Assembly (NCBI GenBank): GCA_963556695.1
Contig: CAUWAG010000018.1
Location: 2,728,001-2,792,000 of the forward strand
DNA length: 64,000 bases
Origin: Anthostomella pinea
Lineage: Eukaryota; Ascomycota; Sordariomycetes; Xylariales; Xylariaceae
Direction: 5' to 3'
Notes under the pieces: generated by a model
Told to the model about the DNA's origin: nothing
Seen by the model: only the letters and a program-made list of their open reading frames with translations
Database searches by the model: none
Translations under genes and position numbers: made by a program
In this document: positions 56,974-64,000 of the stretch, one piece after another
Numbering within the stretch: the stretch's first letter is position 1
Layout of the letters: the number at the start of each line of letters is the position of its first letter

Positions 56974-58427
56974 CGCAGGCGGCTCCAGCCATTGAGAGGG
57001 CCAACCAAGAACACCAGGCCAAGCACATCCCAATGTGTCTGTCGCAAAGGACATCGCCGTACCAGAGAGAGACAGAAGATAAAGATGTGCCAGGTCGTTC
57101 ACGGACCGTTCCTCCCCCCTTTTCCCCTTTTCCCCTTTCCCCTTTCCTTCACCCCATCTCTTTCCTTGACAATAACACCGCAGCTGTCCCGGTTAAGTAT
57201 CTGGTCTCAGGTCGGGCTCATCATCATGTGTCGTCTCACTGGTCCGGACCAGTATAATCGGATTTGGGAGGTTGATGGAACTGGATGGAGGTCAAGGGCT
57301 TGGAGGAGGAGGATGGTGGTCTAGATAGTCTTCCCTTCTTGTCATTCGTTGACGTTATTTAGTGTGTGTTGCTTTAGCTAGTTTTCTTTTTGTCATTCAT
57401 CTGCAGGGTTCGTTCAGGGATTAGGGTCACTCATTTTGCCGGCGTTTGTCTCGTAGGTAGGTAGTTTACTGATATCTCCCGGTTAGGAGTTCAGACACCG
57501 TTAGGGTGTGAAAAGTTTGTTGTTCTTGCTGCGTTCTCTGGTCCGGTTTGCATTCTTTTTGCGCGAAAGTAAGAAACATTGTAATTAGAATAAGCAGGCT
57601 GGAATAAACACTACATGTGGCCAAGTGGATTGAGTCTGCTTATTCCATGGTTCTTATTCTAGAAAGCCGAGTTTAATATAGATCTACAACATCAAAGATC
57701 AGGAATTACGGTCGTGTCGCGATACCGAGTATGGTGGTGTGGTTGAAGGAAGAGAGAACCGGTTGGGAGGGATCCGCAATGAAAATTTCTCACCCAGTCT
57801 CCCAGATTGTTTGCTACTCAGTCAGACAGTGCGGTTTTCACGGCACGGGACCTACGCGCGGTTGTAGGTACCTAGCATTAGCCCCTTTTTATCCTGGCTC
57901 CTGCAGCCTGAATTACCCCTATTCACCCGCGTGGCAGCAGCTATTCCCCTATCTCACCGCTAGTGGAGGCACTTGCCCACTTGAAGCAATACTGCTACGG
58001 CTTCTCACTACTAAAAGCATATCCATGACGGTCATCTAATGTAGTCCATGTCACAGGGAAACCCCCTATTTCACCGCTAGCGGAGGCACTTACCCATTTG
58101 AAGCAATACCTTTATGGCTTCTGACTACCAAGATCATATTCTTGACGGTCATCTGATGTTGTCTATGTCACACGGCACCTAAATGGAGACATAACCACAG
58201 GGCCAGTGGGCCGAGATGCTAGATGAAGTGGCATATAAGAGGACCGAAGGCCTGTGTGTCTTCATTAGTGGGTATTCCGTATTTCCCATCATCATACTCG
58301 GAAGACCTATTAGATGCTCGCTGATACGGACAAGAAGCGTATAGAACATAGTAATGTTTAAAAATTGACAGAAACATAAAGAACGGAGATTTATGAGGAT
58401 GACTATTAATAACCGCTCGGGATTTCG
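56974..58427. other. Intergenic with one hairpin repeat
   Basis: 3' flank of the DHHC-like gene. A direct duplication of about 100 bp (57925-58045 and 58062-58170) shares caccgctag.ggaggcactt and gacggtcatct. No gene seen. Confidence 0.5.
57586..57661. repeat. 76-bp hairpin repeat, copy d
   Basis: TAGAATAAGCAGGCTGGAAT pairs with ATTCCATGGTTCTTATTCTA. Compensating changes at the tips (TAGAAT/ATTCTA) keep the pairing. Confidence 0.85.
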
Positions 58428-58650
58428 TTAAGTGTCGATAGTAAGGCCGTCTGGCTCGGGTGGCCCTTTGTACACTGATAGCAGCAGTTTTCTTGTTCAG
58501 CCATAGTTTTACCAATCGATAATCGAGGAGCACTCACCTTTACGGGCATGAACTCGTGCCATATCGCACTGATCGCCATGAAGCCGACGAAAACTACAAT
58601 GGCGTAGTTCATGCTATCCGCCGTGACAGGAAGCTCCGTGTCCGTGCTTC
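58428..58650 (-). pseudogene. 3' relic of a second amino-acid permease
   Basis: The minus strand encodes LPVTADSMNYAIVVF, GFMAISAIW, a donor-like GTGAGT, and a last exon VYKGPPEPDG ending at TAA 58428. These match the last two exons of the permease at 50685 with differences. Nothing of the earlier exons was found upstream, so it is a fragment. Confidence 0.8.
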
Positions 58651-59900
58651 AATCATTCAAGACAGATCCGTATAAGAGATTCCGCAATATCCTGTTGGGC
58701 GTATAAGGGTGCCTTCGTTCAGATGGCTCCGCGAAGTCTAAGTCCTACCTTGATAACATACCCGCAATTGAACTGATAAAAGATGTACCCATCCACGGCG
58801 ACTTGAAAGTACGCAGCTTCGGTATACCGAAAAAAAAACGAAAAATAGAGGGTGATCTCCTCATCTATCAGGGCCTGTATAGAGTTGTCTCCGGTTGTCG
58901 CCAGCAAATTTCAATCCAGCTGGTCGAACTACGTCAAGCTAATAATATGCTGATCAGTATGATTCAATCGAAAAGCTCACGTCTCTTGATGGGTTGCGGG
59001 GACCTTCATCCCCAGAGGAAGAAGACCCCGCTGCGAAGGTGGGGAAAAGGGGGGAGGGGGGTATTCCATGCACGCTATGATGTCTCCTAGCATCGTCACC
59101 ATTTTTCCACGGGATAATTGATTTGTTTGCCATGCTAGGATTCTAATTGGATCTCCTCTCCGATTCAGTCATTGGGTCGTTTTGATTATAGTTCCTACTA
59201 GAGGGACGCCGTCTCTCGAAGGTGCACAGTCTGGACCTCAGTGGACATGTGGTGTGATGTCGCGATTCATCAACGCGTATACACGCCTTGACACCGCGGC
59301 TCGCTCTCGATTGATTCAATCATCTGGGACTCTCACAACGCGTCATTTTCGTGTACTTGGTGTTTGTCTTACCCGTGGCGTTTTGTTTTGATAGACTTAG
59401 TGTACAGCACGGGGGCTCTGCTTTTTGTTATCTTTTGGGGTATTTGGGTTTGGCTCCTCCTTTCCGGTCGAAGAGCTTAAAAATAAAAATAAATTGACCT
59501 TTCGGGTCACACGTTCAGCATCATTCCGGGCTACGGGGTTAACGCTTTTTCTCAGGAAGTCAGTCATCGTGACGTCTGATATCCGAGGTTAAGAGACATG
59601 TGCTCCTTGTTGATGAGCTAGACTTGCCATATTGAATAACATTGGTAACACGTGACGAAAGATGGTCAAGCGTGAGGCAAGCAGTCAACAAACGCACCCC
59701 CACGCAGTAGCACACAAAAAGAACAGCCGGGTCGTCCGTCTTCATCATGGATCTCCCTTATCTCTGTCAACTCTTCCTGACCAATTACGACACTCGCAGA
59801 TCCACGCAGCTCTCCGCAGACGTTAAACACTCAAGCAACCACCAACCAACCACCAACCAACCAACCAACCAACCAACCAGTTCCTCCCCAAACCTACAAG
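58651..59900. other. Intergenic
   Basis: No gene recognised. The motif gagggacgccgtctctc at 59200 recurs as gagagacgccgtctttc at 63449. An (accaacca)n microsatellite at 59838-59880 lies in the leader of the next gene. Confidence 0.4.
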
Positions 59901-60612
59901 ATGCGTCAGCAAATTGCCTACGCTGTCTTTGCAGTCCTTGCTAGCACTGTCATCGCGGATACCGCCGAAGACGATGCCCCTTCCTGGTACGAGATGACCG
60001 GAGAGTTAGACGGAAGCATGTCTAAGCCCATATACGCACCTGGTGACAAACTGCCCATCGATGCACTGCCAACCTGCTACGCTGAATGCTTCTACGCCAA
60101 TGTCCACAATGGCAGTAAGTCATCTCCCAATCACCAGGCTATTCTTCCAAGTCTATCTCGTTCTCGAATCCTGCTTCTGCTTTCCCTTTGGTTGCCGATT
60201 GTTTCACTTGTTTCACTGGGCCCTCGAGAGTCTTCATCCCACTGACCCTAGCCCCTTTCCACCCCTCCCCCACCGAAAAGAGCATTCAAGTGGCTTGTTC
60301 CAGGGTGCGTATTCCAGCCTCATGAAAGACTAGTCGTCCTGGAATCGGGTGCGCGGACGCAGACTTGAGGGGTGACTGTACTTACATGTACACCGATCAA
60401 TGTTGATCCGTGGAACCGCCGTGGGAAGCTTCGGCGACATTCGCACCTACACTTGCCACCGATACTGCGAGGAGAATAAATTTTGGGTTCATGCTTGGCT
60501 CGCCGACCACGTCCAATGGTGTGTGAAGGATGCGTGCAGACCGTGCCGCCATTCGTGCTCGAAGGCAGCCAAGCAGTGGACCAGAGACGTCTGTGGCCGT
60601 GACTATATCTAA
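59901..60612 (+). pseudogene. Small cysteine-rich secreted protein (CFEM-like), splice acceptor altered
   Basis: Exon 1 (59901-60114) encodes a signal peptide (IAYAVFAVLASTVIA) and LPTCYAECF. Exon 2 encodes YTCHRYC, FWVHAWLADHVQWCVKDAC and AAKQWTRDVCG, ending at TAA 60610. The Cys order resembles CFEM domains of fungal surface and effector proteins but is atypical. The donor GTAAGT at 60115 is good. The only acceptor position that restores frame is 60420-60421, which reads CG, while the duplicate copy has AG there. The gene therefore may not splice, unless an unusual or retained intron is used. Confidence 0.55.
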
Positions 60613-60830
60613 GTGAGTTCAAGCATCCGCACTTGTCAAGGACATTGTCGGAAATGGTTTCGACTTTTTGTCTTGGAGATTAGTGTCGGATAAATGACCG
60701 AGCCGGGCCGTTTGAGCGAGACACCAAGTTTTTGAATTGTGTTGCCCGTTTTGAGGTTGCCAACATCGGCCGTCTGTTGATCTTTTTCGGGCGTGATATG
60801 GCTGGACTCCTATTTGTTTTCAAAATAACA

Positions 60831-61920
60831 AGAGCTGATCAAGAACACAGTGGGAAACTTCGGACTACACTTGCCACAAATTCTGCGACGGGAACAAGAT
60901 CTGGGTCCACGCCTGGCTCATCGACCACGTCCAATTCTGCGTGAGGGATGCCTGTCGGGCAGTTCGCCACGAGGCGTCTAAGGCAGCCAGACAGTGGATG
61001 TGGGACGTCTGTGGTCGTTCCCATATTGGAGTGGCATTCACAGCACACACTCCTGGAGTGACCGTCAAGTGGATTCCTGGACACAGAGATATTGATGGCA
61101 ACGAAGCTGCTGACACACTAGCAAAAGAGGGTGCCATGCTAGAAACAGACACAACAAACCTTCCCACAATCTCTTGGGTTAAGAGAGATTTCAAAAGAAA
61201 GGGCAAGAAAGAGTTCAATTAATGGTAGAAAGACCAATCAGAACTAAGTATCAAGAAGTATACTCACATACAGTAACTAAAAGAGACCTTATATCTTTTA
61301 AGAGGAGTACTTTACAGACTTCTAGCAGCCATATCTGGACATGGCGACTTTGCCAGATACCATGAACGCTTTGGGCATACAGACTCGAATGATCACTGCA
61401 GCTGTGGTGAGAAAAAAACATCACAACACATTTTTTTTTGTAAGAGGCTGGGGAAAAACCGGCTGCTGCCTAGGTACTCGCCTAGGACAGCTTGTTTATA
61501 ATACTTAGGGGAGAGGAGCACAGAATGGGCAAAATTCGTAGAGAAGAGCAAGTTCTTTTCAACAATCTGCCCCCGATAGATAGCTTTTCTTGAAGGACCA
61601 GATGGATGACCCCAAGGTCATACCGCCGCAACAACGGGGATGGGCCCGTGAGCGGGACTGGCTGTACTTATTATCTTGAGACCTCCACAACCCTGCGATA
61701 CAGAGGCTCTGGGAGGCGTGGTTTGCACTACTGAGGAGCAATCCCCCACGTTAAATACAAAACAAACAAAAACAAACAATTGGAGTGGCATTCTGGGCCC
61801 ATGCGTGTGCGCGCGCAGGTGCTGGGGCATTGTCGGAGATGGGTTTGGCTCATTGTCTTGGAGATCGGTGTCGGATGGATGATTGAGACGGGTTATTTCG
61901 TTGGTTATAGGGAGATGTAA
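60831..61920 (+). pseudogene. Second, partial copy of the cysteine-rich gene, split by a LINE fragment
   Basis: From the acceptor ACAG at 60850 the sequence matches exon 2 of the previous gene (TCHKFC, HAWLIDHVQFCVRDAC, DVCG), then is interrupted at 61039 by a LINE fragment and resumes at 61779. The following 3' flank (ggcattgtcggagatgg) also matches the first copy. No exon 1 is present and the frame is shifted just before TCHKFC. Confidence 0.75.
61040..61778 (+). mobile_element. 5'-truncated LINE copy
   Basis: 739 bp of the LINE 3' part: the end of RNase H (PGVTVKWIPGHRDIDGNEAAD), the CSCGEKKTSQH knuckle and the 3' end with CAAA repeats. Flanked by attggagtggcattc at 61025-61039 and 61779-61793 (15 bp). 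Here RNase H reads NEAADTLAKEG where the 43.5-kb copy has NKAANILAKEG, so this copy is less mutated in that part. Confidence 0.9.
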
Positions 61921-64000
61921 CGTGGATGATGGCTATCGAGGCGATAGATCAGAATCAGGATAACTTATCATTCTTCCTTGAGACAGTTGTCCTGATCACA
62001 GTAGATACAGCTCGACATCCGGTACCAGAGTTCCGACGCTGTTTTCTGCGGATCTCACACCAGCGGGTCGAAGGATGGTTGTTATAATCCGCGGACTTGG
62101 CGGGCCGAGTGTACCATCGGGCCCGATCTGAGCGACCGGTGTCACGAGAAGCGGAACCACGGACCGGCAGTTTGCCTCTGCCTCCCTCTGCCGCTCTTCC
62201 CTCTGCAGCTCGTGCCGCACCGATTTGAAATTGCAATTGCCGTCGTGATATTTCACTTCGCTATTTGTCATTCCTCCAGGCTCCAGGAAAGGCAAGCCGC
62301 CCTCAGGGCCGCCGGCCCAGATCTTTAAGAGCCTTCCAGATCCGGGGTTCCGCTAAATTGCAAGTGCTTGCCAGATCAAGCCTGTGTTTCGCAAGCGAGC
62401 GACGATGCGACGAGTGTGCATATCGAGCCTGTGCCGTATATCCGGCCAGCGCCTACTTCGACCCGTCAGACAGCCAGCCAGCACACATGAGAACACAGGA
62501 CTAGAACATGGGGTATTCACCGAGCGTCGCACGACAGCAGTAACGGGCGCGGAGGGTACACGGAGTGCCAACAGTTACGCCTCGGCGGGGGTCAGAGGCT
62601 CAGAATGAGGAAAGGAGAAGGAGGTACAGCAGCGATAAGTATGCATACTACCCATGCTGAGACCGACCTGCATCGCGTGAATGAATTGCGGGGGTGGGTG
62701 GGAACACAATCCCACCGGCCTACACACTTCGTTTGAAGACGTACGTCCGTCGTGTCCAGTAGTAACCAGTTGCGAGCACCGAGCGAGCGAGCCAGCCTCT
62801 TATAAGCCGGCGCTCGCCCCCCCCTCCCCCCCGTCGGCTTGGCAGGACGAGGAAGCGAAGCGCCCAACCGCAACCGAACTCCCTCTTCGGCACCACTCCG
62901 ATGGGCTGGTACGACGCTGCTGTAGTAATGCAATAGGTGCGGCTGCGCTGGCTTACGCGGCGGGCATACAAGCTTTTCGATCATCGCAACGTTCAGTCTA
63001 TTGGTCCAATCACTGTTGCCTCGGGGGTTGTCGGGCTGGGGATCTCGCAGGGAGCTCGCGGCCTGCGGAGGTGGTAGTTGTCGTGCTGGATACCGTCAGG
63101 GCGCCGTCCGACGAAGGTCGAGGCGGCTCTTCACATCATGATCCTCAACAGCAACCTAGGCGGCTTTCCCTACCATGCGGCCAGCCATCCGCCACGTGGC
63201 AGACTACCCCGGGCGCTCAAAGAAGGTTGAACTCAGCACGACGGTCACTCAAGGGTCAACGGCAGTTGGTGGTAGTATGAATTATTATCTCGACTGAATG
63301 AACTGATGTTGCCAGCCGACGGGTACCGATGCATCCTTCCCTATTGAATTTTGCCGTTAGAAAGATGTGAGCTTGGGATAAAGACAGGAGACATCTGCGG
63401 AATGAATCTGGTGGGTCATGAACGAACCTGATTGATTGTTCCTATTAGAGAGACGCCGTCTTTCAAACGGGTACACTGGTCAATTTGCTCAAGGTTGCGC
63501 CGGAGCCTGAATTGATTCCAAGATCGATACCTTCTCTCAATCTGCTGGGTTGGGAACATGAAGTCTCGGATGATGTCCTTCAATGAGGGTTATCGATATA
63601 GTCGATCGTTGGCGACCTGTTGCCGTCCATTTCTGAATATCCGGAGCTCGAGACATGCCTTGTAAAGACATCGACTTGAGCCGATTCGGAGCTTTTCTTT
63701 GGCCTTGTTGGAGGTCAGGTGAGGTATCGATGAAGTTGGGGTAGATAAAAGTAGGTGGTGACGCCAGCTTGGAGTTGGAAGTGCTAGCTCACAGCGACCG
63801 AGGAAGCATCTGCTTGACCGCCCATCCCTAATTACCCCATCGTTGGTGCGCCGACATCCAAGAGTTGTAAGAGTGCGGTGAAAAGTTATCACCCGTAGCA
63901 GGCGACGATGGACCAGCAATCGAAGGTCGCAAGGACGGGTCTACCATATCTTGTTCGGCACCTGGATCAAAGTAAGGGCTCCCCCATTCCGCCGGTAAGC
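61921..64000. other. No recognisable gene to the window edge
   Basis: Several frames of 60-200 codons occur on both strands but none shows a domain, conserved motif or gene-like composition. A C-rich run lies at 62818-62833. Confidence 0.4.

Noticed and set aside
62592..63280. Overlapping frames of 130-199 codons near the window end
   Set aside because: Compositionally biased, no motif on either strand, and several begin at non-ATG codons.

Overview
This is nuclear DNA of a filamentous ascomycete (Pezizomycotina, probably a sordariomycete). The evidence is short introns (about 50-120 bp) with GTRNGT donors and CTRAC branch sites, ATP-citrate lyase split into two divergently transcribed genes, and fungal families such as GH79, GT32, CFEM-like, HR-PKS and NDH-2. 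There are no operons.

Layout. 0.9-8.2 kb: the conserved acl1/acl2 pair around a 3.3 kb bidirectional promoter region. 10-19 kb: a GPI-type GH79 glycosidase, a heavily mutated beta-lactamase-fold pseudogene, an LTR remnant, and a TET/JBP-like 2OG-Fe(II) dioxygenase. 20-28 kb: glutathionyl-hydroquinone reductase-type GST, a recently broken P450, a BTB protein, an SDR and a GT32 glycosyltransferase. 28.6-31.2 kb: a Fot1/pogo-type DNA transposon carrying a solo LTR. 31-40 kb: two single-pass membrane proteins, a small Myb/SANT-like protein, a SINE, an NDH-2 NADH dehydrogenase and an SDR. 41.5-49.7 kb: a highly-reducing PKS relic divergent from an SDR gene that is split by a 6.2 kb LINE, itself split by a SINE. 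50.7-58.6 kb: an amino-acid permease, a DHHC palmitoyltransferase-like pseudogene, a 3' relic of a second permease, and local miniature elements. 59.9-61.9 kb: a duplicated small cysteine-rich secreted protein, the second copy hit by a LINE fragment. No convincing gene was seen in 61.9-64 kb.

The most informative content is the mobile DNA. One LINE family (Tad1/I-like, with RNase H) is present three times with 14-15 bp target duplications. A tRNA-headed SINE is present twice with 13 and 17 bp duplications. The SINE 3' third resembles the LINE 3' end, the arrangement expected if the SINE borrows the LINE machinery. A 76-bp hairpin repeat and a 571-bp AT-rich inverted-repeat element are confined to 52.9-57.7 kb, and several copies lie in introns of the DHHC-like gene. 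Premature stops in the LINE fit CpA-to-TpA changes, as expected from repeat-induced point mutation (RIP).

The window therefore moves from a conserved primary-metabolism locus into an accessory region where about half of the genes are broken. Intron boundaries were read by eye from splice motifs and frame. Exon lengths were checked to sum to whole codons where stated.
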